Below, one piece after another: positions 16,441 through 25,010 of a DNA stretch of 64,000 bases (positions are counted from its first letter, which is position 1; the number at the start of each line of letters is the position of its first letter). The notes under the pieces were generated by a model, which was not told where the DNA came from, ran no database searches, and worked only from the letters and a program-made list of their open reading frames with translations. Where the stretch lies: contig URJY01000002.1 of the NCBI GenBank assembly GCA_900548275.1, positions 62,001 to 126,000 on the forward strand, given 5' to 3'. This DNA is from an uncultured Opitutales bacterium. GTDB lineage: Bacteria; Verrucomicrobiota; Verrucomicrobiia; Opitutales; Intestinicryptomonadaceae. Made by a program: the position numbers and the translations under genes.

Positions 16441-17388
16441 ATGTTTGAATTCGATAAAGGGATAAATTCGCATATGCCGTTTGTGGCGCACGGAGAAACA
16501 TCAGAACTTGCGCCGAAGGCTTTTTGCTGTCTTAAAATCGGCGGCAAGTGGAAGCTTCACCATTGCGAAGATGGGAAGTGGAAGCGCGTTTATACTGGGC
16601 TTCCAGAAGACACCACGGAGTGTTCGCCCACCGCCGAACTTGTAGACGGCAGGTGGAGGATTTCGTTCATAGCGGGCGGGCACGAAAGCGACAGGCGTTT
16701 TTATCTCTACAAGATTGACGGAATCGGCAACGTTCTCGAAAAGCTTGTCGCCGCCGATGTCGGGTTTGTTTTCAAGAACCGCATTGTCTACGGCGGGCGT
16801 TCGGGCGGGCTTTACATTGTAAGCGGCGAGCGTATGCAAAAACTGACTTTCCACGATGTCGAATATCTCTACCGCGTTTCATACAATCCCGACAACCCGA
16901 GCGAGTGGCTGATTTCGGGGCAGACGAAATCGGGCGGGATTTTTTCGCGCGTTTGCAATGTCTTTGCGGGGACGTTGCAAAGCCTTTGCGTAAACGGCAA
17001 ACCCGCCTACAAAGCGGCGTTGTTTAACGGCAGATGCTTTTACGCCGAACGCGGCGGAAACGGCTTTGAAGACAGGCGCATTGCGGAGGCTGCGGATTTT
17101 ACCAGAACCGATTTGGAGTTTGAAAAATCGGCAATTTTGGAAACTTTGGATACTTTGCCTGCAACATTTCAAATGGTGCAAAAGTTTACAAAGGCAACCT
17201 ACAACTGGGCAAAATCGGGCTTCAAACTTGCCGACGAAACCGAACTAAAAAGAAGAAAATCAATCTGCAACAAGTGCAACTTCTGGTATCCCTCAGCCCG
17301 AATGGGACTCGGCAAATGCCTAAAATGCGGCTGCTCCTCCGCAAAACTAAAATTAGCTTCAGAATCCTGCCCTATCGGGAAATGGTAA
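16441..17388 (+). CDS. Phage protein with beta-propeller-like body and C-terminal zinc ribbon
   Basis: 315 residues. The first ~230 residues contain repeated beta-strand units with Gly and aromatic residues (GKWKLHHCEDGKWKRVY, DGRWRISFIAGG, GGRSGGLYIVSG), suggesting a propeller-like or receptor-binding fold. The last ~45 residues form a zinc ribbon: CNKCNFWYPSARMG, then CLKCGCSS, then ESCPIGKW. A similar Cys tail occurs in small phage proteins. It is the last gene of the rightward late block; a bidirectional terminator follows immediately. Confidence 0.6.
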   Translation: MFEFDKGINSHMPFVAHGETSELAPKAFCCLKIGGKWKLHHCEDGKWKRVYTGLPEDTTECSPTAELVDGRWRISFIAGGHESDRRFYLYKIDGIGNVLEKLVAADVGFVFKNRIVYGGRSGGLYIVSGERMQKLTFHDVEYLYRVSYNPDNPSEWLISGQTKSGGIFSRVCNVFAGTLQSLCVNGKPAYKAALFNGRCFYAERGGNGFEDRRIAEAADFTRTDLEFEKSAILETLDTLPATFQMVQKFTKATYNWAKSGFKLADETELKRRKSICNKCNFWYPSARMGLGKCLKCGCSSAKLKLASESCPIGKW

Positions 17389-17424
17389 AAAAAGAGCCTT
17401 TCGGGATCCCGAAAGGCTCTTTTT
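17389..17424. terminator. Bidirectional terminator at the end of the late block
   Basis: A perfect 36-bp palindrome: 18-nt arms beginning AAAAAGAGCC around a central GGATCC. It serves both the rightward tail genes and the leftward nuclease-like gene. Confidence 0.9.
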
Positions 17425-17447
17425 CGATTCGTTGTCCTAACATTCGA

Positions 17448-18509
17448 CTATTCGGTTTGAAACAATTTTGTTTTGTCGGATATTACCGAATCTTGAAATG
17501 ATTCATACTTTTGTATGTTGGAAATTACCTTCTCAATATCTACAAAATCGTCGTCATTTCCCAACCAGTACTCTTTTTTCACCACGGCAACGGCCATATG
17601 GTTTCCGGTACCAAAGCGGTCAGGTTTTGTTATTTCCGAGTATTTTTCGGAACGCGCCTTTTCCTCGATAAGCTCATGTATCTTGTTTCTGATTTCGCCT
17701 CTCGAAGTACGCAAAAGCCTGTCAGTATCGATATCCTCCGGATGTGTGGATATTTTGAAAACCAGTTTTGATTCCTCCAATTGGATGAAAAACGGGATAT
17801 CCTCCCTGTATTTCCAATTCACACAGGCATTCCAAAATCCTCCGCTCGGATTCGGGACATGATACCAGTCAATTAAATGGATTTTCCCGTCCAATACGTG
17901 GAAGAACCCCTGCCAATCGGTATAATCCCAAGTGCCTATTTTCTTTGTCTTCCATGAATCGAACGCCTTGTCTATGAATTCGAGATTTGCAAGAAAATCC
18001 GAATAAATTTCATTTTCAATCCTTTCGCTTCCCAATATTTCGAGAAAAGCCTTTCTATCTATGATTGAATAGCCTTCGTTTTCGACTTTGTTCCGTCTTG
18101 CCAGGGATTCGTTGCCCGTCTTCAGATAAATACATATCGGCGAATTATAGTTGTTTTCACGACACCATCCGTCGGCCATGTCTTTATACCGTTTAAGTTG
18201 TCCGGAATGTTCCCCCGTATATGTTTTATCCTCTATTATGATTAGATATTTGTCGTTTACCGTAATCCAGATGTCGATGTTTTCCCATTGCCGTCCGGCT
18301 TCGATTTTCTCGATTTCATCGTTAAACGGAGTTCCGTTTGCCGTTAGACATCTCCGTATCAGGCGTGTTCCGACGTTGTATAGTAACGGATCGACCTTTT
18401 TTAATGACGGATCGCCCCATCGGGCAAGCCAAACGATAAAGGAGTCTTGGCTTAGTTCTTTCGTAGCGATTTCGAAAAGATTCGGTATTTTTATGTCAGT
18501 TTTTTCCAT
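17448..18509 (-). CDS. PD-(D/E)XK nuclease superfamily protein, cargo
   Basis: 353 residues from the ATG at 18509; an upstream in-frame ATG at 18518 overlaps a TATAAT box and is less likely. The opening (NLFEIATKELSQDSFIVWLARW) is typical of the PDDEXK_4 family. The catalytic core is WITVNDKYLIIIEDKTYTGEHSGQLKRY, seen in shorter form as IIIEDK around residue 100. The family is common in phages and defence contexts, with unproven substrates. It lies convergent to the late genes behind a terminator and has its own promoter, as expected of a moron expressed from the prophage. Confidence 0.75.
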   Translation of the reverse strand: MEKTDIKIPNLFEIATKELSQDSFIVWLARWGDPSLKKVDPLLYNVGTRLIRRCLTANGTPFNDEIEKIEAGRQWENIDIWITVNDKYLIIIEDKTYTGEHSGQLKRYKDMADGWCRENNYNSPICIYLKTGNESLARRNKVENEGYSIIDRKAFLEILGSERIENEIYSDFLANLEFIDKAFDSWKTKKIGTWDYTDWQGFFHVLDGKIHLIDWYHVPNPSGGFWNACVNWKYREDIPFFIQLEESKLVFKISTHPEDIDTDRLLRTSRGEIRNKIHELIEEKARSEKYSEITKPDRFGTGNHMAVAVVKKEYWLGNDDDFVDIEKVISNIQKYESFQDSVISDKTKLFQTE

Positions 18510-18516
18510 GGAAACC

Positions 18517-18544
18517 ATTATACCACACTACAAGTCTCCAACAA
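18517..18544 (-). promoter_or_regulatory. Promoter of the PD-(D/E)XK cargo gene
   Basis: TTGTTG (18539-18544) and TATAAT (18517-18522) on the minus strand with 16-bp spacing. The expected start of transcription would fall on or next to the ATG at 18509, which suggests a leaderless mRNA. A second TATAAT copy lies at 18550-18555. Confidence 0.55.
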
Positions 18545-18585
18545 AGTTCATTATACCAAAACGATAACATTTTTTTCGCGGATAT

Positions 18586-18792
18586 TTAAATCAGAATCTT
18601 CAGAACGGCGCAGAGGATGGCGAGGAGGATGCCGATTTGCCAGACGGCGATTTTTTTGAAGGTTTCGATTTCGGTTTTGAGTTCGATTAGTTCCGCTTTC
18701 AGTCCCTTATGTCCGTTGCCGTAGACTGTGTGTTCGAGGGTTTCCAAGCGTTTTATGATATGTTCGATTTCCTTTTCAATGACTTCGTTCAT
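18586..18792 (-). CDS. XhlA-like small membrane protein (holin accessory)
   Basis: 68 residues; the start at 18792 overlaps the stop of the holin gene (ATGA). The first ~45 residues are an amphipathic coiled coil (EHIIKRLETLEHTVYG, LKAELIELKTEIETFKK) and the last ~20 a single membrane helix (WQIGILLAILCAVLKILI). This is the layout of XhlA-type hemolysin/holin-associated proteins in phage lysis modules. No endolysin gene is adjacent. Confidence 0.6.
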   Translation of the reverse strand: MNEVIEKEIEHIIKRLETLEHTVYGNGHKGLKAELIELKTEIETFKKIAVWQIGILLAILCAVLKILI

Positions 18793-19256
18793 TTGCCGAG
18801 TGTAAACGCCTTTCTCGTTATTCCCGCGCCTATGTATGCGGAAATTAGGTTTGCCATAAGTTCCTTCCAGACGTCTGCCAAGTAGAATCCGTTTATGTAG
18901 GCAACTCCGAATGTTTCCTTTTCCGGAATGAGCCCCCAGAGCCAACCTCCCGAGTGCTGAACTGTTTCGACGGCTATCGGGATGTCTCCGAAAAATGCGA
19001 AAATAAACGGGCAGACCGCAAGCACGAAGAACGCCATAAAAAGCATAATGCGCCTGACGACAACGCCCTTGTCGCCACTTCTTGCGAACGCCGAATCGTG
19101 AACCGCCAAGTCGGAGGACTGCTGTTTTTGCAACGTTTCAAGAACCGCCGCAAACTTCTGATTGTTCAACGCGGAAAGCTGCCCGAGTGTCGTGACAGCC
19201 ATTGTCGCCATCGCGCCCAGAACTCCGCTGTCCCATAATGCAGATATTGTTCCCAT
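18789..19256 (-). CDS. Holin-like membrane protein
   Basis: 155 residues. Hydrophobic segments occur at about 10-25, 70-95 (IMLFMAFFVLAVCPFIFAFFG) and 130-148, with a charged middle. Size, position in a small late cluster and the phrase GFYLADVWKELMANLISAYIGAGITRK are consistent with three-helix phage holins. Holins open the inner membrane at the end of infection. Coupled by ATGA to the small coiled-coil membrane gene. Confidence 0.6.
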   Translation of the reverse strand: MGTISALWDSGVLGAMATMAVTTLGQLSALNNQKFAAVLETLQKQQSSDLAVHDSAFARSGDKGVVVRRIMLFMAFFVLAVCPFIFAFFGDIPIAVETVQHSGGWLWGLIPEKETFGVAYINGFYLADVWKELMANLISAYIGAGITRKAFTLGK

Positions 19257-19258
19257 TT

Positions 19259-19519
19259 CTATTCCTCCCCTTGTGCCTTGCGGCGTTTAAGTTCTTCCGA
19301 TTTCCATGATTTCAGGACATCGGCTTTTAATGCGGAATCGTTGGCGGGAAGCCCGTCGATATTTTTTGGAAGCGAAAACGTCTGCGAATGCATAATGTTC
19401 CCGTCCGAATCTAACGCTTGGCAGATGTAGCGGTTGCCGCAAAAGCCCAGAACTCCGACAATTTGCGCGAAGTCGCTCGCGTCTTCGCCGAGAGTGATTT
19501 TTGTGATATATTTATCCAT
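19259..19519 (-). CDS. Small phage protein, unknown
   Basis: 86 residues between tail fibre and holin, separated from them by 1 and 2 nt. A short beta-type first half (KITLGEDASDFAQIVGVLG) and a Lys/Glu-rich helical tail are visible. No family was recognised. Small tail-fibre chaperones often occupy this place, which is only a suggestion. Confidence 0.55.
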   Translation of the reverse strand: MDKYITKITLGEDASDFAQIVGVLGFCGNRYICQALDSDGNIMHSQTFSLPKNIDGLPANDSALKADVLKSWKSEELKRRKAQGEE

Positions 19520-19520
19520 A

Positions 19521-21734
19521 TTAACTAACCTTTGTGAAAATTAAATCGACCGAACCGCCGCAGTTGCACGCATACATCGGTGCGATTTCCAGCGAATAGT
19601 AGAGTTCGGGGAAACCGCGCTTGGGGTATATGTAATACGGCCTGTCGGCGGGAATCGCGGGAAGCTGCTCCTCGCAAACCGTGTCGTCGTTCGTCCTGAG
19701 GCAAAAGACGTTCTTCTGGATTTCGTCTTCGGCAGTCGAAGTGTCGGGCAGCTCCGAATCGAAACGCAGGACAATCTGCGAAAGTTCCAAGCCCGACGGG
19801 AAGCCCTCCGCGTAAAGATACGTCGTGCTTGAAAACGACGAAACTGCAATGTGCTTTGTATAGTTTCCGTTCCCCTCGAACGGCAGCGACCACCCGTAAA
19901 ACGCCAAATCCCTGTTCGACGCGCCGTGGTTCTTCCAAAATCCCGAATTCCCCGCTCCGTAGAAAAACCCCTCAAAGCCCTGCAAGCACGAGCAGGTAAT
20001 CGAATGCAGATAAACCGCGTCGGTCGATTCCTCTTCGAGCTTGAAGTAGGAGCTTGTGCCCTTATACAAGTAGAGTTTGAACGCGCCCGACCATTTGAGC
20101 GTGAGCGTCATTTCCACGGTCTGCCATTCGTCCTTGGGCATAATCACGCCCGACTTGTCGATGTTGTCGGTTTTGGAAATTATCGTTCCCGCGCTCGTAG
20201 GCGCAATGCTGCCGAGTCTTAACTGGACTTTCGTGATGTTCGGGTTTGTCGTCGGCAGATAAATCGAGAATCTGATTTTGTGCAGCATTCCGTTGCCGTT
20301 AAAATACTTTGTGGGAAGCTCGTATTCGTACGCCGCGTTGTAGGTGTCGGGCACGAGCGAAATTTTCAGCGCGTTCTTTTTGCCGCCGATTTCCGCGCCG
20401 CCGACGCCTTTCGAATGCGCGCTGTTGTGCGTAAACGAGCTTGTGAACGTGCTTCTGAAATAATGATAGCGCGAGTTCAGAATGCCCTTCGGCGGAAAAT
20501 TGCCGTTTGCGAAGTCCTCAATCGAGTAGTTGATTTTCGCGGTCTTTCCCTCGCTTGCGGTAAGCGGCAACAGGAGAGAATTCGAATACGCCATTACCTG
20601 CTTTAAGCCCTTCCAGCCCAAGAACGAAGACGCGCCCGTTACGGAAAGCTCGTCGGGAATCGTGCCAGAGGAAACAAGCTCGATGCCCTTGTATAGCTTG
20701 AAATTCCTGCCGTCTACTGTTAGTGCGATTCTGTCGCCGTATTCGATTGCCTTTGAAATCGCCGCCGTCCGCTCGACTATTTCCGAACCGCCGCTTTCGC
20801 TTTCCTGATAGATGTAGCCCAATTTCAGCGTCCTGCCGTCTGCGGAAATTTCGGGCGTGAACATACCGCTGTCGGCGTATGAAACGGCGTAGAGTTGTGT
20901 GTAATAGGCTGTCGGTTCTGGCAGGTAGATTGTAAGGAATGTCGAGCAATTTCCCGCCACGAAGTCGTCGCCGAGCGTTGCGCCGTATTCCGATGGGACG
21001 GACAATGAAGTGTCAGACCATATTCCGCATTTCATATATTTGAACAAGTCGCGCCTCTGCGGAACGTCGAGATTTGTCCGAGCTACGGACTTGTCGGCAA
21101 CGTCTGCAAGATTGGAAGCCTTTTGGAGATTCTTTGCCTCCTGCGCGTCGATTTGCGATTTGTTGTAAATTTCGCCTTTTGCGTAGACATCGAGATTCGC
21201 TCTTGAAGCCGACTTGTCAGCCAAGTCAGAAAGGTTGGCGGATTTCTTCGAGAACACGCTATCGGTATAAACCCTGTCGTAGAACTGCTCTTGAAGTTCG
21301 ACCGAGGGCGCGTTTTCTATGAGGTCGTTTTTTACGCGGCAGGCGGTCTGTAAAATCGTAATAATCCTACCCGCAGTGTCGGAATATTCCACCTCCAAGA
21401 ATGCTGAAATATATTCACTCTCCTGAACGGCGTTTTCGATTGCCGTTGTGTTTAGCGGCAACACCACTTCCGCACCGCCGTTCGGATTCAACGTGTAGCC
21501 AGCCGCATAGGTGAGAGATTTGGGGTAGCCCTTAAAACGCGCAATCGCAACCCGCAGGAAGTCCGTGCCGACTACAAGCGGCTTTACTTCGTAGAGCGAT
21601 TCAGCGCCCTTTTGCAGGAGGAAGATTTCGAGCGGTTCGTTGTCGCCCTGCATAAATACGGGCGCGGGCACGCTCCTGTCGGAAGTCAAACTCTGGACAA
21701 GCTTCTTGTTCTCAACGTCTATAAAAAGAGTCAT
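19521..21734 (-). CDS. Tail fibre / distal tail protein
   Basis: 737 residues. The N-terminal ~150 residues resemble baseplate-attachment domains (TLFIDVENKKLVQSLTSDRSVPAPVFMQGDNEPLEIF). Residues ~165-225 carry the repeated phage-fibre pattern SANLSDLADKSASRANL and SNLADVADKSVARTNL. The rest is beta-rich with lectin-like features near 260-400, probably receptor binding. It is the first gene of the leftward cluster (fibre, small protein, holin, XhlA-like) and lies on the strand opposite the tail module. A TTGACAA motif stands 20 nt before the start. Confidence 0.8.
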   Translation of the reverse strand: MTLFIDVENKKLVQSLTSDRSVPAPVFMQGDNEPLEIFLLQKGAESLYEVKPLVVGTDFLRVAIARFKGYPKSLTYAAGYTLNPNGGAEVVLPLNTTAIENAVQESEYISAFLEVEYSDTAGRIITILQTACRVKNDLIENAPSVELQEQFYDRVYTDSVFSKKSANLSDLADKSASRANLDVYAKGEIYNKSQIDAQEAKNLQKASNLADVADKSVARTNLDVPQRRDLFKYMKCGIWSDTSLSVPSEYGATLGDDFVAGNCSTFLTIYLPEPTAYYTQLYAVSYADSGMFTPEISADGRTLKLGYIYQESESGGSEIVERTAAISKAIEYGDRIALTVDGRNFKLYKGIELVSSGTIPDELSVTGASSFLGWKGLKQVMAYSNSLLLPLTASEGKTAKINYSIEDFANGNFPPKGILNSRYHYFRSTFTSSFTHNSAHSKGVGGAEIGGKKNALKISLVPDTYNAAYEYELPTKYFNGNGMLHKIRFSIYLPTTNPNITKVQLRLGSIAPTSAGTIISKTDNIDKSGVIMPKDEWQTVEMTLTLKWSGAFKLYLYKGTSSYFKLEEESTDAVYLHSITCSCLQGFEGFFYGAGNSGFWKNHGASNRDLAFYGWSLPFEGNGNYTKHIAVSSFSSTTYLYAEGFPSGLELSQIVLRFDSELPDTSTAEDEIQKNVFCLRTNDDTVCEEQLPAIPADRPYYIYPKRGFPELYYSLEIAPMYACNCGGSVDLIFTKVS

Positions 21735-21747
21735 ACAAGAAGCTGAC

Positions 21748-21754
21748 TTGTCAA
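21748..21754 (-). promoter_or_regulatory. TTGACAA start-associated motif (tail fibre, minus strand)
   Basis: TTGACAA on the minus strand begins 20 nt before the ATG at 21734. No SD is present. The same spacing on the opposite strand ties the motif to the start codon, not to a genome position. Confidence 0.6.
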
Positions 21755-21877
21755 ATTATTAGTTGAAATTTACAGCGTATTTGGCCCCCTACTTTTTTAA
21801 ACATTTTAGACATCATACGGCGACTTGATTTATATTCGGCGATCTTTCAATGCCGTATTGATTCCGTCTATGGAAAA
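21755..21877. other. Prophage-host junction region
   Basis: The last phage gene starts at 21734 and the host secretory operon ends at 21878. No tRNA, integrase or clear att repeat is visible. ATACGGC and GCCGTAT, about 30 nt apart near 21816-21860, could form the weak stem of a terminator for the host operon. The right attachment site should lie here, by inference. Confidence 0.35.
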
Positions 21878-23794
21878 TTATTTGTCGAGAATTTGATTAG
21901 CCAATTTGGAAATTTCGGAATCTGCGATCGAGGACATAGGATAAATGTCTTTCGCCTTCAAATATGCGAGTAAAGCGGTCCATTTATCGCCGGACTCAAG
22001 CGCTTCCTCCGCCTTTGCCATCGCGGCCGCGAATGCCGAAACCCTTATTGTAAGGTCGGCGCGTATGCGGTTTAGTTCGCTGTCTTCGGGAAATTGTCTA
22101 TGCACCTTTTCTACGATTTCCCACGCCGCAAAATTGTTCTTGAGTCGGGAGAGTTCCTTCGCCTGCCCGATCGAAGTTTCAATAATTTCCATGCGTTTCA
22201 TTATTTCCAGAAATGTTTTGTTCCTACTGGAATCCGCAGCCAAGGCGGCCGCAAAACGGAATCTGTCGTTGAAAATTCCGCGGAAATCCTTTTGGGCATA
22301 AAGCCTGTCAAAATCGGTCACGGCGACATCCTTTAAATCGACCTTCCCTATCATCGTTTTCAGAAATTCCTGAATCTTGGGATTCGTAGGCCAAAAATTG
22401 ACGGCGTCCTGCAGCGCGGTTTCGACCGCAGGCTGGTTTCGCGTCTGCGCGGCGACAAGCGCTTTTTGCAACGCCAAATCGCTGAGTTGCCTCGACGTCT
22501 GGATAAACGCCTCTATTTGCCCCGAATCAAAGTCCTTCACATAACTTTGTATTTCTTTCAATATCTCCTCCGCGCGCTCGACGTGTTTCACTTTTACGGC
22601 GTTTATGAGCTTGTCGGTATCGCGAAGGTAGCGCATAATTTCGCGTTTTGAATCCATCGGAAATGTCTTTACGGACGCGAGATTTTCGCCCAGAAAAAAC
22701 GCCTCGAGCATTCGTTGGGTCGCGGAATGTATTTCGCCCCTCGATATCAGGTATTCGGCGGCTTTCACGGCATTGTCCGTATCGTTTATCGCCTCTTTGC
22801 AAAGCGCATCTATCGTCGAGGTCGTAAGTTTTATGTCGACACCTCCGAAGACCTGCCCCTTCAAAGAGTCTATGCCTTCTATTTTCCCGTCTTCGGCCGC
22901 AAATAAATAACGGTAAAAATCGTTTGCTATCATTGCGTGGTAATATCTGCGCTGGAGGAAAAACTGCACGATCAGACTTTGAAAATCCAGTTTTTGATTT
23001 ACGCGCGAAGCGGCCTCGTAGGATTTATTCTCCCGAAGTTTCGCCTCGGTTTCCTGCAGACGCTTTTTGATCGGGTCAAGTTCGTAGTCGCGTGTCGGCG
23101 GCGGCGTGGCGTCCTTGCCGCGCATCATTTGTATGAATTCCTGACGATCCATGCTTGCAATATTGCGCATTCCCGACTCCTTCCTGGCTCTGTCCTTTTC
23201 CAACGCCTCGTTTTGAATCGCCAATTTCTCGATTTTGCGGGTTGTCTGCCAGAAATTCACCACCTTGTCCGCTATCGTTCTACAAAGCTGGTCGTCCATC
23301 GGATAATCTTCTGCTTTGAAAAGCAAGCGCCACGCGTCGAGCGTTCTTTCGGAATCGCTGCCTCCGCCCTTCCCCGCCAACCGTTGGCTTATGTCGACGA
23401 GAAGCTGGTTGTAGGACAAATCCTCCTTTGACGTTGACGGAGGGGAATTGAGATATTTTTCGAACCGTGCACGAACCAGTTTCTGCTGGACATCGTCGAT
23501 TTTCTTTCCGGACATATCGACAAGGTTGTTTTGATTGCCGAGAACGGACAACAATGCATTGTTGTCGACTTGCGTCAGTCCGCCGAGGTTCAGCGGCAAT
23601 GCCCCCGGACTTTGCGCCTCCTGCGAACGCGCATTGCTCGGAGTCGCTTCGGAAGAGGCAGGAGCGGAGCTCGGAGATTGAACTTCGTTCGATGCGGAAT
23701 TTATCGGCGGTGTTTGAGGCGAAACCTTTGGAAGTTCCTGCGCAAGCGACACAGAAGCCGAGAAAAGCAGAAGATACACCGTGATTTTATACAT
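21878..23794 (-). CDS. Secreted helical-repeat protein, last gene of the operon
   Basis: 638 residues. A signal peptide (MYKITVYLLLFSASVSLAQ) is followed by a Pro/Ser/Ala-rich linker to about residue 70 and then by long charged helices. The C-terminus (LESGDKWTALLAYLKAKDIYPMSSIADSEISKLANQI) and several similar segments look like TPR-type repeats. An envelope or periplasmic adaptor is likely. It starts 2 nt after the stop of the upstream gene, as the thirteenth gene of the operon. No enzyme motif was recognised. Confidence 0.7.
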   Translation of the reverse strand: MYKITVYLLLFSASVSLAQELPKVSPQTPPINSASNEVQSPSSAPASSEATPSNARSQEAQSPGALPLNLGGLTQVDNNALLSVLGNQNNLVDMSGKKIDDVQQKLVRARFEKYLNSPPSTSKEDLSYNQLLVDISQRLAGKGGGSDSERTLDAWRLLFKAEDYPMDDQLCRTIADKVVNFWQTTRKIEKLAIQNEALEKDRARKESGMRNIASMDRQEFIQMMRGKDATPPPTRDYELDPIKKRLQETEAKLRENKSYEAASRVNQKLDFQSLIVQFFLQRRYYHAMIANDFYRYLFAAEDGKIEGIDSLKGQVFGGVDIKLTTSTIDALCKEAINDTDNAVKAAEYLISRGEIHSATQRMLEAFFLGENLASVKTFPMDSKREIMRYLRDTDKLINAVKVKHVERAEEILKEIQSYVKDFDSGQIEAFIQTSRQLSDLALQKALVAAQTRNQPAVETALQDAVNFWPTNPKIQEFLKTMIGKVDLKDVAVTDFDRLYAQKDFRGIFNDRFRFAAALAADSSRNKTFLEIMKRMEIIETSIGQAKELSRLKNNFAAWEIVEKVHRQFPEDSELNRIRADLTIRVSAFAAAMAKAEEALESGDKWTALLAYLKAKDIYPMSSIADSEISKLANQILDK

Positions 23795-23796
23795 GA

Positions 23797-24180
23797 TTAA
23801 AGCTTTCTAAAATTTGTCATCACCAATTTTCCGTCTCCGTCTATGCGTACCCGGAAATCGTATCGTTGCCCGACGTTCGGATTGAACCCCTTTACTTCGG
23901 CGGGAACAAACAGGGGCATGCTATTATTCGAAAAGGTCTTTAATAAAATTATCCTGCCCCTGCCTTCGGAATAGGCAAGTTGGCTGTCTACCGAAGCCGT
24001 AAGCGCATATTCATTTCCGGAAAACGACTTCGGATACTCGATGTATGCCTCAATGGGCAGACTTGTCCTGTCGCCGTTTTTTGAAGATTTTGATTTTACC
24101 GAGTATATTAACCCTCCGGCAATGAAGACCGAAACAAGGGGGATCAATATCGCAACTATAATCGGACGCCTGTCTCTCAT
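23797..24180 (-). CDS. Membrane-anchored small protein, unknown
   Basis: 127 residues. One N-terminal membrane helix (PIIVAILIPLVSVFIAGGLIYSV) precedes a ~90-residue beta-rich domain in the periplasm. The layout recalls GDYXXLXY-type membrane anchors, but no family was recognised. Nine nt from the upstream MauE-type gene and 2 nt from the downstream secreted protein. Confidence 0.65.
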   Translation of the reverse strand: MRDRRPIIVAILIPLVSVFIAGGLIYSVKSKSSKNGDRTSLPIEAYIEYPKSFSGNEYALTASVDSQLAYSEGRGRIILLKTFSNNSMPLFVPAEVKGFNPNVGQRYDFRVRIDGDGKLVMTNFRKL

Positions 24181-24189
24181 AAATATCGA

Positions 24190-24618
24190 TTAATTTAAAT
24201 TTCTATTGGGATTTATCAAGAATATAATGACGCATAATCCGAGCAAAACAATATCGCGTACGATTATTCCGAGATATCCGCCGGCCGAACCATCTCCGCC
24301 GAAACAGCCGCACGATATGTTCAAGCCGCGAAGCCATGACAAAAGTACCGCAGCTATAAAGGCTGAAAGCATAAGGCAAATTATGTATGCGGAAGCCTTA
24401 CACACGGCTTTCGACAAAAGCGCAACGGCGCAAACGAGCTCCAGCGCCGGCAGGAAATATGCGACCGCATACGCCAAATACTTCGGCAAAATTTGATAGT
24501 TCATTACCGCGATATAGAATTCGTCCGGACGCAGAATTTTCGAAACGGCGGCGTAGGCAAAAACTCCGGCCAAAATCACGCGTGCACTACACAATACTAT
24601 TTGTTTGTATTTTTCCAT
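24190..24618 (-). CDS. MauE/DoxX-type membrane protein
   Basis: 142 residues from the ATG at 24618, inside the end of the rhodanese gene. Four membrane helices are evident. The phrase VFAYAAVSKILRPDEFYIAVMNYQILP and the periplasmic motif GLNISCGCFGG are characteristic of MauE-family proteins, which support redox handling (disulphide formation) of exported partners. The neighbouring rhodanese and Cys-rich secreted protein make a thiol-redox role plausible (inference). Confidence 0.8.
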   Translation of the reverse strand: MEKYKQIVLCSARVILAGVFAYAAVSKILRPDEFYIAVMNYQILPKYLAYAVAYFLPALELVCAVALLSKAVCKASAYIICLMLSAFIAAVLLSWLRGLNISCGCFGGDGSAGGYLGIIVRDIVLLGLCVIIFLINPNRNLN

Positions 24619-25010
24619 TTTGTCCAATCGTCTTTGAGCACAAACACATTTTCTATTTGGCATTCGTGCCGCAGTTTGTCGGCAATTGCCCTGCTGGAAT
24701 TACACCGTCCGAAATCGCAATATACGAGAACCGTCGCATCGGGTGTCCAAATATCCAGAAATTCTCCGAGTTGGGCATCAAACTTTTCTTCGGAAAGATT
24801 TACCGCGTTTTCGACATGCCCCTTCTTGAAATCCTGCGACTTGCGCGCATCGACGATGACGAGATTTTTAGGCAGACGGTTTATTTGCGAAAGCGTAATC
24901 TCGTCCGGTTTTAGCGACAAATCCGGCGCGTTCGGATTTAGCCAAAAGTTTGCGATAGCAAAGGCGCCGCTTGCAAATACAATAACCCAAATGTTCCTAA
25001 TCGTTTTCAT
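24597..25010 (-). CDS. Membrane-anchored rhodanese-like protein
   Basis: 137 residues. The N-terminal helix (IWVIVFASGAFAIANFWL) is a signal anchor or signal peptide. The rhodanese domain shows LVIVDARKSQDFKKGHVENAVNL, then VLVYCDFGRCNSSRAIADKL, with the active-site Cys of the YCDFGRC loop, then VFVLKDDWTKW. Rhodaneses transfer sulphane sulphur or bind thiols. Its start overlaps the ligase-like gene by 14 nt and its end overlaps the MauE gene. Confidence 0.85.
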   Translation of the reverse strand: MKTIRNIWVIVFASGAFAIANFWLNPNAPDLSLKPDEITLSQINRLPKNLVIVDARKSQDFKKGHVENAVNLSEEKFDAQLGEFLDIWTPDATVLVYCDFGRCNSSRAIADKLRHECQIENVFVLKDDWTKWKNTNK

